Shown piece after piece: positions 1-8,976 of a stretch of 55,339 bases of DNA. How positions within the stretch are numbered: position 1 is the first letter of the stretch; every line of letters begins with the position of its first letter. The position numbers and the translations under genes were made by a program. This DNA is from an uncultured Oscillospiraceae bacterium (lineage in GTDB: Bacteria; Bacillota; Clostridia; Oscillospirales; Oscillospiraceae): contig CANQBC010000012.1 of the NCBI GenBank assembly GCA_947589225.1, positions 1-55,339 of the forward strand, given 5' to 3'. The notes under the pieces are model-generated. The model had not been told where the DNA came from. It searched no databases and was given only the letters and a program-made list of their open reading frames with translations.

Positions 1-18
1 AAAATTAATCAATAATTT

Positions 19-77
19 TTATTAAGGAGGAAACACTACATGAAGACTCTGAAGAAGACCCTGTGCCTGGTCTTGGC
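19..77 (+). repeat. 59-bp inverted repeat, left copy (RBS plus S-layer signal-peptide codons)
   Basis: Bases 19-77 are identical to the reverse complement of 6311-6369. The repeat covers 21 noncoding bases including AAGGAGG and the first 38 bases of the coding region; just outside it the two loci diverge. Within it, 55-60 (AAGACC) and 69-74 (GGTCTT) form small inverted arms around an 8-bp spacer, a layout like a tyrosine recombinase core site. That reading is inference; conserved paralogous leaders could also explain part of the identity. Confidence 0.9.
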
Positions 78-2457
78 GGTAGTCATGACTGTGGGCGTTC
101 TTGTCCTCCCGGCTGCTGCCGCGGACGATGACGACGCCTTCAAGGACGAAGCCTCGATCAGCACCGAGTACCGTCAGGCGGTTGACGTACTCAACCTGCT
201 GGAGGTGCTCCAAGGCGCCAACGGCTACTTCTCCCCGAAGGGGTACCTGAAGCGCGTTGAGGCGGCCACCATCGCGGCTCGTATCGTGCTTGGGCCCGAC
301 GCGATCAGCGGACTTCCCAAGGGCGCGACCAAGTTCTACGATGTGCCCGCCAGCTACTGGGGCAGCAGCGTCATTTCCTTTGTGAACAACAAGGGGATCG
401 TCGACGGCAACCCCGATGGGAGCTTTGCTCCTGAGGGCACGCTGACCAGCTATCAGTTTGCCAAGATGCTGCTGGTTGCCATGGGCATCAACGGCGAGTA
501 CACCGGCACCTACTGGGCCACCAACGTCTACGTTGCCGCCCGCACCGCCGGCCTTTTCAACGGGCTTGACAGCCTCAAGGGCGACGTTCTGATCACCCGC
601 GAGCAGGCCGCTCAGATGGCCATGAACGCCATCACCGTTACCCGTGACCCGACCATCTGGAACGCCGACCTCAAGGCGTGGGTCAAGGACTCCAGCGCCG
701 GCGCTGTTCACACCCCCCTTATCGGTCTTGTTTTCGGACTTGAGGAAGATGACGGGACCGCCGACATTTTCGGACGTCCCACCACCGAGTGGAAGCAGGA
801 GGACGGCACTGTCGTCCTGACGGTCGCGTCTCAGTATGACGCCATTTACAAGAACGAGAAGAAGACGGGCGTTCAGCTGGGCATCACCACAGACCGCGAC
901 CTCTATGTGGACGGCGTTAAGACCGCGAGCGGCGCTACCCGCAGCAAGAATGATTACGGCGACAAGAGCGCCACGATCGAGGTCTACGGCGACCGCGTCG
1001 TTGTGATCAAGACCTACGCCAAGAAGCTCGCGAAAACTGACATCCATGACGCCACCGATACCGGCACGGCGTACATCGAGCCCGAGAGCGGCATCACCTT
1101 CGACACCACCGCCTTTAAGAAGGACGACGTGGTCGTTTACACCAAGGGTTCCAGCAATGGAACAGCCGTCAACGTCGGCGGCGAGGTCGCTCTGGCCGAC
1201 GCCACCTTCAGCTCCGTCACCGCCGTGGGCGCTTCCAACGCCTACGTCCGTCTTGCCGGCGAGATCACCTACCTGAACCCCAATGTCAGCGGCCTTACCA
1301 TTGGCACAACGGGCGGACTTAAGCTGGGCGACACCGGCACCTATTACACCGACTCCTACGGCAACATCGTCGACGTTGCTGAGGGCGCGGCTCCCGTTGA
1401 AGAAATGAATTACAAGTATGCCTACGTTCTTGAGGTCAAGGCCAAAGCCGCCGGCACCGAGGGCGGCAGCGACCTGTTCGGCACCGGCGCCACCGGCACC
1501 GCCGCTAAGGCCCAGGCCAAGATCATCGACATCGAGACCGGCGAGGTGAAGATCGTTAACCGCGCCCTGGTCGTGGACGGCGGCAAGTACTACTACGCCA
1601 ACGAGAAGGGCGAGAAGCCTTCCGGCGCCAAGGAAGTCGAGAAGATTGAAAACAACAACGACAGCAGCGCCGAGGGTTACCTTGCCGAGGGCCTCTATCG
1701 TTACGTCGAGATTGGCAGCGATTACGCCTTTGTGGGTACCAGCAGACTCGACACCGAGTCCAGCCTGACGCTTGAGAAAAACAACGCCAAGGTCGGCTCC
1801 GATTACGCCACCAACTCCACCGTTGTCCGTACCGTGACCCTTAACACGGACAAGAATACCGGCGCGCATATCTCCAAGTACAGCGGCTACAAGAACTTTG
1901 AGGCGCTTTCCGGCACCTACACCGCCGCCGTCATCAAGACCAGCAGCGGCATCATCACCCAGATCATTGTCGTAAAGAACGCCGAGGCTCCCACAACGCC
2001 GATCAACTACGCCGTGTACAAGGGCGCGGGCGAAACCGTTCAGGACGGCAAGAAGTACGCTTTCTACAAGGACGGCGAGGTCGTTGAGTACTTCGCGGCC
2101 ACCGCAAACACCACCAGCATTGATTCCGCCGTGTCCAGCAAGGAGAACGTGGTCTTTAATCTGACGCTTGACGGTGACGGCAACCTCACCAGTGTTGCTG
2201 AAATTACCACCAACAACAAGAAGGAGTCCGCTACGGTTGCCAAGGTGTCCGAGGACTACATCCTGATTGGCTCCGACGTGTACTACCTGGCTGACAACGT
2301 GGTCATCGTCGACAAGACCGACGACTACAGCGTGGTCGAGGTTTCCGATCTTGCCGAGGGCCAGACGGTTTCCCTCTACTCCAGCAAGGATATCAGCACC
2401 CCGACTGCCGATACTCCCATTGAGTTCATCGTCATCACCGCTCAGGCTGCTGAGTGA
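40..2457 (+). CDS. S-layer homology (SLH) domain protein, copy 1
   Basis: This is an 805-residue secreted, cell-wall-anchored surface protein. The start is the ATG at 40, 9 bases after AAGGAGG. Residues 1-28 are a signal peptide (KTLKK basic end, LVLAVVM core, AAA cleavage region). SLH-type motifs span about residues 35-215; the clearest is near 110-165, with the family's GNPDGSFAPEG turn, followed by a TREQAAQMA helix near 185-200. The remaining roughly 590 residues are a Thr/Lys/Asp/Gly-rich beta-type exported region that I cannot assign to a named domain. SLH domains bind pyruvylated secondary wall polymer in known families. The gene faces a second SLH gene (3889-6348) across a recombinase gene and ends in a strong terminator. 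The long antisense frame through it is a codon-bias shadow. Its promoter lies outside the window. Confidence 0.93.
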   Translation: MKTLKKTLCLVLAVVMTVGVLVLPAAAADDDDAFKDEASISTEYRQAVDVLNLLEVLQGANGYFSPKGYLKRVEAATIAARIVLGPDAISGLPKGATKFYDVPASYWGSSVISFVNNKGIVDGNPDGSFAPEGTLTSYQFAKMLLVAMGINGEYTGTYWATNVYVAARTAGLFNGLDSLKGDVLITREQAAQMAMNAITVTRDPTIWNADLKAWVKDSSAGAVHTPLIGLVFGLEEDDGTADIFGRPTTEWKQEDGTVVLTVASQYDAIYKNEKKTGVQLGITTDRDLYVDGVKTASGATRSKNDYGDKSATIEVYGDRVVVIKTYAKKLAKTDIHDATDTGTAYIEPESGITFDTTAFKKDDVVVYTKGSSNGTAVNVGGEVALADATFSSVTAVGASNAYVRLAGEITYLNPNVSGLTIGTTGGLKLGDTGTYYTDSYGNIVDVAEGAAPVEEMNYKYAYVLEVKAKAAGTEGGSDLFGTGATGTAAKAQAKIIDIETGEVKIVNRALVVDGGKYYYANEKGEKPSGAKEVEKIENNNDSSAEGYLAEGLYRYVEIGSDYAFVGTSRLDTESSLTLEKNNAKVGSDYATNSTVVRTVTLNTDKNTGAHISKYSGYKNFEALSGTYTAAVIKTSSGIITQIIVVKNAEAPTTPINYAVYKGAGETVQDGKKYAFYKDGEVVEYFAATANTTSIDSAVSSKENVVFNLTLDGDGNLTSVAEITTNNKKESATVAKVSEDYILIGSDVYYLADNVVIVDKTDDYSVVEVSDLAEGQTVSLYSSKDISTPTADTPIEFIVITAQAAE

Positions 2458-2491
2458 TTCCTTCCCACCGCGTAAAACTTAACTAAGTTTT

Positions 2492-2525
2492 CCGCCCCCG
2501 GGCTTCGGCCCGGGGGCGGTTTTTT
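2492..2525 (+). terminator. Intrinsic terminator of SLH gene 1
   Basis: A perfect 12-bp GC stem (2492-2503 with 2508-2519) is closed by a TTCG tetraloop and followed by six T. It lies 35 bases after the SLH stop. The same 12-bp arm sequence recurs in the terminator of the opposing SLH gene at 3825-3852. Confidence 0.95.
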
Positions 2526-2579
2526 GCGGTTTGGAATTGCGTCTTATGTAAAGTTGTTCCACTGACCCACCGCGCCATT

Positions 2580-2604
2580 TTGCGTCCTGCGGGTGCATTA
2601 TAAT
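2580..2604 (+). promoter_or_regulatory. Possible promoter of the recombinase gene
   Basis: A perfect TATAAT lies at 2599-2604 in the 220-bp spacer before the recombinase gene. The best -35-like hexamer (TTGCGT at 2580) is only 13 bases away, so this is a weak call based mainly on the -10 box. The rest of the spacer 2526-2745 shows nothing else I recognise. Confidence 0.3.
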
Positions 2605-2745
2605 CACGGATGACTACCATTCGCGGCGGTTTGCCGGGCGCCGCTTTCGTATTTTTTCCTCCGGGTATTGCAAAAACTTCTCAGACCCCTCATAATGCTC
2701 ATTTATCCGCAATTTTTTGCGAAAATTTTTTTGGAGGGAAGTCAA

Positions 2746-3819
2746 ATGAGAAATCCAAACGGCTACGGAGGAGTTTCAAAACTGCCTGGGAATCGGAGAA
2801 GGCCCTACCGGGCGCGGGTGACCGTGGGCTGGAGTGAACGCGACGGCGCGCGGATCCAGCAGTACGCCACCATCGGTTATTACGCCACCCGAAGCGAGGC
2901 GCTGCTGGCCCTGGCGGATTACAACCGGTGCCCATGGGACACGCGTACGCGTAACATGACCTTTAAATCAGCCTTTGACCAGTGGAGCCCCGGTTATTTC
3001 GAGAAGTACCCCAGCACACGGCGGGTCACAGAGTGCGCAATGGCGCTGTGCCGACGGATCTGGTATACTCCCATCCGCGATCTGCGGGCCTGGCACCTGC
3101 AGGAGGTGATCTCCGGTATGGACGACAAGTCACGGGGGTATCAGTCAAAAGTCCGTTCGCTTATGCACATGGTGTACCGGTGGGCCATGAGCCGTGACGT
3201 CACCCAGCGGGATATCTCCCAGTATGTGGAGCTGACAGCGGAGGAGCAGGAGTCGCCCCGGCGGGTGTTTACCCCGGAGGAGGTGCGTCTGTTGTGGAGC
3301 CTTTACGCGAACGGCGAGAGCGCGGTGCTTCGATCCCCCTATTATGACGGCTGCGGACTTCTGGAATCGGTGCTGGTGCTGATCTACACGGGAATTCGCG
3401 TGGGGGAACTTCTGTCGCTCCGGCGGGTTGACATACATATGGATCGTCGGTTTATCGACCTTCGGGGTACAAAGACCCGCGCCGCGCGTCGGACGGTGCC
3501 CCTCCACCGTGATATCCTACCGGTGGTAAATAGGCTCATGGAGCTTCGGCCCTCGGAATTCCTGTTGCCGGGAAAGGAGGGAATGGGAATGACATACAGC
3601 TCCTATAAGGGTTGGTTTGACAAGGCCATGCCGGCGCTGGGTATGCGCCACACGCCCCACGACGCGCGGCACACCTTCATCTCCGCCCTGGACACAGCCG
3701 GCGTCCGCCGCGCCGCCGTTAAATTTATCGTTGGCCACAGCCAGCAGGACGTCACCGACCGTTACACCCACAAGGATCTGAGCGAATTGATCGGTGAGGT
3801 CGATAAGGTGAAATATTGA
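2746..3819 (+). CDS. Tyrosine site-specific recombinase between two S-layer genes
   Basis: This is a 357-residue phage-integrase-family protein. I chose the ATG at 2746 because GGAGGG precedes it by 7 bases; the open frame extends 26 codons further upstream without a good ribosome site. The N-terminal part (about 1-60) resembles an arm-binding region, then comes a core-binding domain, then the catalytic domain with Arg in YTGIRVGEL, the HxxR box in HDARHTF, the VGHS box, and the nucleophile Tyr in DRYTH. All catalytic residues are present. It breaks and re-forms DNA at short sites through a 3'-phosphotyrosine. No phage structural genes are beside it; instead it sits centrally between inverted SLH genes with a 59-bp inverted repeat at their 5' ends, which suggests a DNA invertase role. 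An orphan integrase from an old element is the alternative. Confidence 0.9.
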   Translation: MRNPNGYGGVSKLPGNRRRPYRARVTVGWSERDGARIQQYATIGYYATRSEALLALADYNRCPWDTRTRNMTFKSAFDQWSPGYFEKYPSTRRVTECAMALCRRIWYTPIRDLRAWHLQEVISGMDDKSRGYQSKVRSLMHMVYRWAMSRDVTQRDISQYVELTAEEQESPRRVFTPEEVRLLWSLYANGESAVLRSPYYDGCGLLESVLVLIYTGIRVGELLSLRRVDIHMDRRFIDLRGTKTRAARRTVPLHRDILPVVNRLMELRPSEFLLPGKEGMGMTYSSYKGWFDKAMPALGMRHTPHDARHTFISALDTAGVRRAAVKFIVGHSQQDVTDRYTHKDLSELIGEVDKVKY

Positions 3820-3852
3820 AAAAACCGCCCCCGGGCCAAAGCCCGGGGGCGG
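3819..3852 (-). terminator. Intrinsic terminator of SLH gene 2
   Basis: Read on the minus strand, a 12-bp stem (3825-3836 with 3841-3852) with a 4-base loop is followed by six T (complement of 3819-3824). Its arms match those of the terminator at 2492-2519. The T run overlaps the last base of the recombinase stop codon, so it is placed to end the leftward SLH transcript. Confidence 0.92.
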
Positions 3853-3888
3853 AAGGGGTTATTCAGGGGTTAAAAAACGGATCAGGAA

Positions 3889-6348
3889 TCACTCAGCAAC
3901 GATGAAGATCAGGGACACGGCCTTCTTATCGTTCTCGATGAGGACGACCTTCATATCCTTCGCAAGAGCAGTCGCGCCCTTGCCGGTGGTGTCAACGATC
4001 TTGGCGCTGCCAATATCGTGATAATCGGTGCCGATCTTCGCGGCGCTGCCGATGATCTCGCCAACGGTCTGCGCAGTATCAGTACCAGTCTCCTTCTCGC
4101 TCTTCAGAGAACCGTCAGACATGAGCTGATAGATGCCCTTATCCTTCTTAGCGCTCTCCACAGTGATAGTACCCTTGGAGCCGTCGGCATAGTAGACCTC
4201 CATGGCGAAGAGGGCCGTGCCGTCGTCCTTCTTGGACTGCTCATAAGCGTCGGTGACATAGACATAGTCCTTGGTATCGGTAGCTTCCTCATCCTTAAAG
4301 TTCTCAGTGCCGTAGAACACAACAGCCGCAACATAGGTGTTGGTGTCACCCTTGGTAACGTCAACGACAACCGTCGCACCAGTCATTTCCTCGTTGCTGG
4401 CAAGAGAAGTGTAACCGACGCGAATCGAGGGCTTATTGTCCTTATAGGTCACGTAAACGGTCTTGTTGTTCTGGATGAGATTCTTCCCGGAATCGATGCC
4501 GTTTTCGATCACAAGCTCACGCTTGACAGTGACATTTTTCTTAACCGCAGCAACGCTCGCGGTCTCGCTGCCGTTAGCCTCCGGGAGCTTCGTGAGGGAG
4601 ATGGTGTTTCCGTTCAGTTCGTAAGCATAGACGGGGCCGTTAGTGGTGGTAATAGCAGTCTTGACGGAACTAGCACCGTCAGAGAGCGAAATTTCAACCT
4701 TATCTCCATCATCACCGTCAACCTTTTTGCCGCCGCCGATAGTGACCTTGCCGTCCTTGACAGCCAGATCATAGACACCGATCGTGCCGTCGGAAAGGAC
4801 AGCCTGAACCTTCGCTGTATAGCTCGTGTCGGGCCACGCGGACGTGTCCTCAGTAACAGTCGCGTTGACGATAACGGCGTAGTCCTTGGAAACGGTGGTC
4901 TCCTCACCGGTGTCTTCGGTGGAATAGACGATGTCCCCGTTTTTGTCAAGGTAATAGATGCAGGCCACGCCAAGGAGAGTGGTGGCGGTGTCGTCCAGGT
5001 TATAGCCCTGCACCTTGACAGCGGAGGCCGCGTGCTGCGTGCTGTTGATGGTGTACTTCTTGGCGCTGGAAGCGCTGGTCATAGTGCCCTTGAGGACTTC
5101 GGCGGCCTCATGCTCAACGACAGTATAGTTGGAGCCGTCAGTCGTCTCGGCATTGAAGATAACCACATTACCGTCGCTATAATCGTCGGTCTCAAAAGCG
5201 GCAACGGTCTTGCCGGACTTTTCAAGAGTGACCTTGCGCGGGTCGGTCGCAGTGGCATCAGTGACCTTTACAACTCCGGCGTAGGTGTTGATAACAAGGA
5301 CCTTGTCGATTTTCTTGTCAGTAGCATAGACTTCAACGGTCTTGCCGGCACCGGTGAGGCCCTTCACGGCGCTCGCCGCGTTAATAGTAGTAGAACCTTC
5401 TTTTCCGTCCTCGGTCTCTTTAAGCTCGGCCGCATAGGTGTATCCCTTGAGATCCTTGTCGACATCCTCTTGCTTGGCTTCGCCGGTGTAGACCGCCACA
5501 GGCTTAACGGGTTTGGTGTAGACGGGAGTGCCGTCCTTGAGCTGCCACTGATAGGCGACGGGACGTCCGAAGGACTCGTCCTCGATACCTTTAGTTTCCT
5601 CGGTGAGGCCAAGGGATTTCTCGAAGGTGCCGTTTTTGCGGATCGTGGCGCCCTGCTTCACGACGATGCCGCCGGGAAGCTCGATGGTGGTACCGCCCTC
5701 ATAGCGAACCTTGTCGGCCCTGGTGATGGCGTTGAAGGCCATCTGAGCGGCCTGGTCACGGGTCAGGAGACTGCCCAGGGCCAGATCGTCAAGTTCGGCG
5801 TCCAGCTCGACGGTGGGATCGATGGAGTCTTTATCGTCCACATATCTGCGGGCCGCGGACTCAACGTTGGCCTCCCAGGCCGCGCCGGCGTTCTGGAAGC
5901 CCTCGGTGTTGGGGTCATAGCCCAGAGCGCACAGGAGCATCTTGGCAAAGGCATAGCCGGTCAGCTTGCCCTCGGGAGCGAAGCTGCCGTCCGGGTTACC
6001 GGAAATGTACCCCTTGTTGGCGCAGTAAGCGATGTACTTGGCCGCCCAATGGCCCTTGACATCGTTGAAGGGGGTGACGGTGGTGGAGAGCTTTTCGGCC
6101 CCCTTCGCGCCAAGGTCGATCGCCGCGACGATTTTCGCGGCCTGGGCGCGGGTCAGGGTGTCGTTGGCCCCAAACACATTGGAGCCCGCGTACCCTCCGA
6201 GGATGTCGAGGCCGCTCAGAACCGCGACGGCCTCGTCGTGCTCGATCTTGGCATCATCATCGTAGGCGGCGCCCGCGGGGATTACGAGAACGCCAACCGC
6301 CATGATGACAGCCAAGACCAGGCACAGGGTCTTCTTCAGAGTCTTCAT
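3889..6348 (-). CDS. S-layer homology (SLH) domain protein, copy 2
   Basis: This is an 819-residue exported surface protein on the minus strand. The open frame starts 49 codons earlier, but the ATG at 6348 has AAGGAGG 9 bases ahead and begins a signal peptide nearly identical to copy 1 (residues 1-28, ending AGAA). SLH motifs lie at about residues 35-215, including a GNPDGSFAPEG turn and a TRDQAAQMAF helix. The rest is a Thr/Lys/Asp-rich region different from that of copy 1, so the two proteins share anchor and leader but would display different exteriors. I see no convincing sigma-A promoter in the 160 bases upstream (6370-6532), which fits either a silent copy or a promoter type I cannot recognise. 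Its terminator is at 3819-3852. Confidence 0.93.
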   Translation of the reverse strand: MKTLKKTLCLVLAVIMAVGVLVIPAGAAYDDDAKIEHDEAVAVLSGLDILGGYAGSNVFGANDTLTRAQAAKIVAAIDLGAKGAEKLSTTVTPFNDVKGHWAAKYIAYCANKGYISGNPDGSFAPEGKLTGYAFAKMLLCALGYDPNTEGFQNAGAAWEANVESAARRYVDDKDSIDPTVELDAELDDLALGSLLTRDQAAQMAFNAITRADKVRYEGGTTIELPGGIVVKQGATIRKNGTFEKSLGLTEETKGIEDESFGRPVAYQWQLKDGTPVYTKPVKPVAVYTGEAKQEDVDKDLKGYTYAAELKETEDGKEGSTTINAASAVKGLTGAGKTVEVYATDKKIDKVLVINTYAGVVKVTDATATDPRKVTLEKSGKTVAAFETDDYSDGNVVIFNAETTDGSNYTVVEHEAAEVLKGTMTSASSAKKYTINSTQHAASAVKVQGYNLDDTATTLLGVACIYYLDKNGDIVYSTEDTGEETTVSKDYAVIVNATVTEDTSAWPDTSYTAKVQAVLSDGTIGVYDLAVKDGKVTIGGGKKVDGDDGDKVEISLSDGASSVKTAITTTNGPVYAYELNGNTISLTKLPEANGSETASVAAVKKNVTVKRELVIENGIDSGKNLIQNNKTVYVTYKDNKPSIRVGYTSLASNEEMTGATVVVDVTKGDTNTYVAAVVFYGTENFKDEEATDTKDYVYVTDAYEQSKKDDGTALFAMEVYYADGSKGTITVESAKKDKGIYQLMSDGSLKSEKETGTDTAQTVGEIIGSAAKIGTDYHDIGSAKIVDTTGKGATALAKDMKVVLIENDKKAVSLIFIVAE

Positions 6349-6369
6349 GTAGTGTTTCCTCCTTAATAA
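6311..6369 (-). repeat. 59-bp inverted repeat, right copy
   Basis: This is the perfect inverted partner of bases 19-77. It spans the ribosome binding site, the start codon and the first 38 coding bases of SLH gene 2. The two copies bound a 6.35-kb segment holding both SLH genes and the recombinase. Confidence 0.9.
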
Positions 6370-6509
6370 CGCAAGAAAGGAATCACCGTAAAGTTTTAGG
6401 GAACGGATGGGGCGTAAAAAGACCTCTTTGGACGATTTTCGGAATGTTATTCGGTAAATCGGGTACACCGCGCGGCTTCTTCGCGTCTTATCCAATATTT
6501 ACCAAAGGC

Positions 6510-6538
6510 TTGATTATTTGCCGAAAGTATGCTATAAT
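6510..6538 (+). promoter_or_regulatory. Sigma-A promoter of the M20 peptidase gene
   Basis: TTGATT at 6510-6515 and TATAAT at 6533-6538 are 17 bases apart. A TG one base ahead of the -10 makes it an extended -10 promoter. It points to the peptidase start 36 bases downstream. Confidence 0.85.
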
Positions 6539-6573
6539 ATAAATTTACAAATACACATTACCGGAGGGCGCGT

Positions 6574-7875
6574 ATGGATACACGGATCAGGGACTATTAT
6601 GAGGCCAACGAGGAGCGGATGCTGGCGGATATCGCCGCGCTTGTGGCGGTGGACAGCGCCCGGGGCGAGAGCGCGCCGGGGGCGCCCTTCGGGCCGGGGC
6701 CGAGACGGGCTCTGGACAAGGCGCTGGAGATCGCCCGCGCCCACGGGCTGGAGGGGCGGATCCTGGGTGACCGGGTGCTGCTGGTGGAGCTGGGCGAAGG
6801 AGAGCCGGAGCTGGGGATCCTGGCGCATCTGGACGTGGTGCCGCCCGCGGGCGAGTGGAAGGTCACCGGGCCTTGGGAGATGAAGCGCGTGGACGGGAAG
6901 ATCTACGGACGCGGCGTCATTGACGACAAGGGGCCGGCGGTGTGCGCCCTGTACGCCCTGCTGTGCGCCAGGGAGCTGGGGCTTGTGAAGCGCAAGGTGC
7001 AGCTCATCCTCGGCTCGGATGAGGAGTGCGGCTCCTCCGACGTGGAGTGGTATATGGAGCGTTACGCGATGCCGCCGAGGGTGTTTACCCCGGACGGCTC
7101 GTTCCCCGTGGTGAACACCGAGAAGGGCAGGGCGCATTTTGTGCTGACCGCCCCGGCGTTCAGGGGGGAGGGCCGGCACGTCGTCTCCCTCTCCGGCGGG
7201 TCGGTGGTCAACGCCGTGCCGGCGGTGTGCCGGTGCGAGCTCAGCGATGGGGAGAGGCTTGAGACTGTGGGCCGCGCCGCTCACGCCAGCACCCCCGACG
7301 AGGGCGACAACGCCGTGACCGCCATGGTGGAGCGGCTGGCCGCCATGGAGGGCGCCGGATTTGACGTCTTTCGCGCGCTGTGCCGCGCTTTCCCCCATGG
7401 GGACAACGCCGGCCGCGCCGTGGGCGCCGCGTGCGCCGACGAGCTCTCAGGGGCCTTGACGGTGAATCTGGGCGTGATGGAGTATAGTGATAAGGGCCTC
7501 ACGGCCCATGTGGACTGCCGCGTCCCCGTGTGCGGCGACGCGGAGAAGATCGCCGGGGCGTTTCAGGCGGCGCTGGGCAGCGCGGTGAAGCTTGAGGCGG
7601 CTAGTATCTCCGCGCCCCACCACACGCCGGCGGAGTCGGATCTTGTGACGGGACTTTTGAAGATCTACGAGGAGTACACGGGGGAGCGGTGCCAGGCCCA
7701 ATCCATGGGCGGCGGCACGTATGTCCACGAGATCGAGGGCGGCGTCGCCTTCGGCGCGGAGTTTCCCGGTTCGGACGTCCATATGCACGAGCCCGACGAG
7801 CGGGTGGACGTCTCGGAGCTGCTGCTGGGCGGCGAGATGTACGCCGAGGCGGTCAAGCTGTTCTGCGGGGAATAA
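6574..7875 (+). CDS. M20-family metallo-dipeptidase (PepV-like)
   Basis: This 433-residue cytoplasmic zinc peptidase probably splits dipeptides during peptide use. The start has CGGAGGG 5 bases upstream and a strong promoter. Metal and catalytic motifs are in family order: His-Asp in AHLDVVPP (about residue 88), the bridging Asp in GRGVIDDKGP (about 113), the catalytic Glu pair in SDEECGSSD (about 150), and a C-terminal His in VHMHEPDE (about 405). A dimerisation (lid) insertion lies between. The length is close to that of PepV/Sapep enzymes. The membrane-protein gene downstream starts 54 bases after the stop, so they may be cotranscribed, though no functional link is evident. Substrate specificity within M20 cannot be read from the sequence. 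Confidence 0.9.
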   Translation: MDTRIRDYYEANEERMLADIAALVAVDSARGESAPGAPFGPGPRRALDKALEIARAHGLEGRILGDRVLLVELGEGEPELGILAHLDVVPPAGEWKVTGPWEMKRVDGKIYGRGVIDDKGPAVCALYALLCARELGLVKRKVQLILGSDEECGSSDVEWYMERYAMPPRVFTPDGSFPVVNTEKGRAHFVLTAPAFRGEGRHVVSLSGGSVVNAVPAVCRCELSDGERLETVGRAAHASTPDEGDNAVTAMVERLAAMEGAGFDVFRALCRAFPHGDNAGRAVGAACADELSGALTVNLGVMEYSDKGLTAHVDCRVPVCGDAEKIAGAFQAALGSAVKLEAASISAPHHTPAESDLVTGLLKIYEEYTGERCQAQSMGGGTYVHEIEGGVAFGAEFPGSDVHMHEPDERVDVSELLLGGEMYAEAVKLFCGE

Positions 7876-7929
7876 AGGAACGGGAGATCGCGTGCCTTAC
7901 AAACAGAGCGCTATGGAGGGATCCGGCAC

Positions 7930-8847
7930 ATGAAAAAAATAAAACGGGCCTTCGCCGTCACGGTGGATTTTTTTGACGGGATCGGTGCGCGCAAGATATG
8001 GACATTCGCGGCCGCCGCGGCGTTTTATCTATTTCTGTCGCTGGTGCCCATATTGGGCCTTGTCTGTTCGCTGCTGCCCTATACGCCCCTGACGGAGGAG
8101 ATTTTTTTGGGATTCCTGCACCGCTTCGCGCCGCAGGAGCTCTACTCCATTCTGGCCGGCATCATAACCAGCATTTACGACAGCAGCACCACCACGCTTT
8201 CCGTCACCGCCGTTGTTTCCGTCTGGTCGGCGAGCTTGTCCATGCTGGCCCTGATGCGGGGTATGGACGCCGCCCATGACCTGACGCGGAGGGAGAATTT
8301 CCTCGTTTTTCGGCTCCGGGCGATCTTCTTTATGATCATCGCCCTCGCCGCCGTACTGCTCACCCTGTGCGGCATCGTCTACGGCGGGAAGATCATCGAC
8401 CTTATTGCCGCCCACCTTGGCGGCTCCTGGGCCGAGGACTTGCTGTTTGCCATCGTCCGGATCGGGCGGTATCCGGTGATGATGCTGTTTTTGTACCTGA
8501 CGTTTCTGCTGTTGTACACCTGGATGCCCGCGGGACGGCGGAAACTCACCCGCCAGTGGCCCGGCGCCGCGTTTGCCACCGTGGCTTGGCTGGTGTTCTC
8601 CTGGGCGTTCTCTCTGTACGTGGGCTACTCAGACCGTTACGGCGTGTACGGGATCCTGGGCACGGTCATCGTGGCGCTCCTGTGGATCTACTACTGCTTC
8701 TTCATCCTGCTTGTGGGCGCGTATATAAACCGCTTTGTCCGGGAGGAACCGGAAAAGCTGAAAGCGGAGCACCCGGATCTTGACTTCACAAAGGCCGTGA
8801 AGGCCGGGGAGAGGGAGGAAAAGGAAATTGAGGGCGAAAAGGAATGA
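7930..8847 (+). CDS. YihY/virulence factor BrkB-family membrane protein
   Basis: This 305-residue integral membrane protein has about six hydrophobic helices (near residues 25-50, 85-110, 130-155, 180-205, 215-240 and 245-270) and a charged Glu/Lys-rich C-terminal tail. The AAAAFYLFLSLVPILGLV segment at the first helix and the YGTVYGILG-like loop before the last helices are typical of the family. The ATG has GGAGGG 9 bases upstream. The molecular function of the family is not settled (older ribonuclease BN labels are known to be wrong). No terminator follows before the IS at 8977; the 129 bases between hold nothing I recognise. Confidence 0.88.
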   Translation: MKKIKRAFAVTVDFFDGIGARKIWTFAAAAAFYLFLSLVPILGLVCSLLPYTPLTEEIFLGFLHRFAPQELYSILAGIITSIYDSSTTTLSVTAVVSVWSASLSMLALMRGMDAAHDLTRRENFLVFRLRAIFFMIIALAAVLLTLCGIVYGGKIIDLIAAHLGGSWAEDLLFAIVRIGRYPVMMLFLYLTFLLLYTWMPAGRRKLTRQWPGAAFATVAWLVFSWAFSLYVGYSDRYGVYGILGTVIVALLWIYYCFFILLVGAYINRFVREEPEKLKAEHPDLDFTKAVKAGEREEKEIEGEKE

Positions 8848-8976
8848 TCCCGGCCTTCGCCCATCTGTCTAAAGCATACTTTTCCTATAAGCTTTCATAA
8901 GAGATTTAACCGAGCGGCGAGGATCTTTCACCCAAGACAAGGAAGCCGGCGCGGGGAGCGCAAGCCGGCTGAGACT

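Noticed and set aside
22-1869. A long antisense open frame across SLH gene 1, and a similar one (4018-6366) across SLH gene 2
   Set aside because: They are codon-bias shadows: no ribosome site at the start, Val/Gly/Leu-rich translation, and the forward genes are clear.
6370-6500. Promoter for SLH gene 2
   Set aside because: No pair of hexamers with acceptable spacing; TTTACG with TTATTA would start transcription inside the ribosome site.
8044-8060. A palindrome-like GTGCCCATATTGGGCCT in the BrkB-like gene, resembling the prophage 17-bp site
   Set aside because: It has three differences, lies outside the prophage and encodes the conserved VPILG of the protein family, so chance is enough.
8869-8976. 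A minus-strand C-terminal-like stretch (WVKDPRRSVKSLMKAYRK) before the IS
   Set aside because: It could be the tail of a gene cut by the IS, but it is short, unrecognised and without a supporting start.
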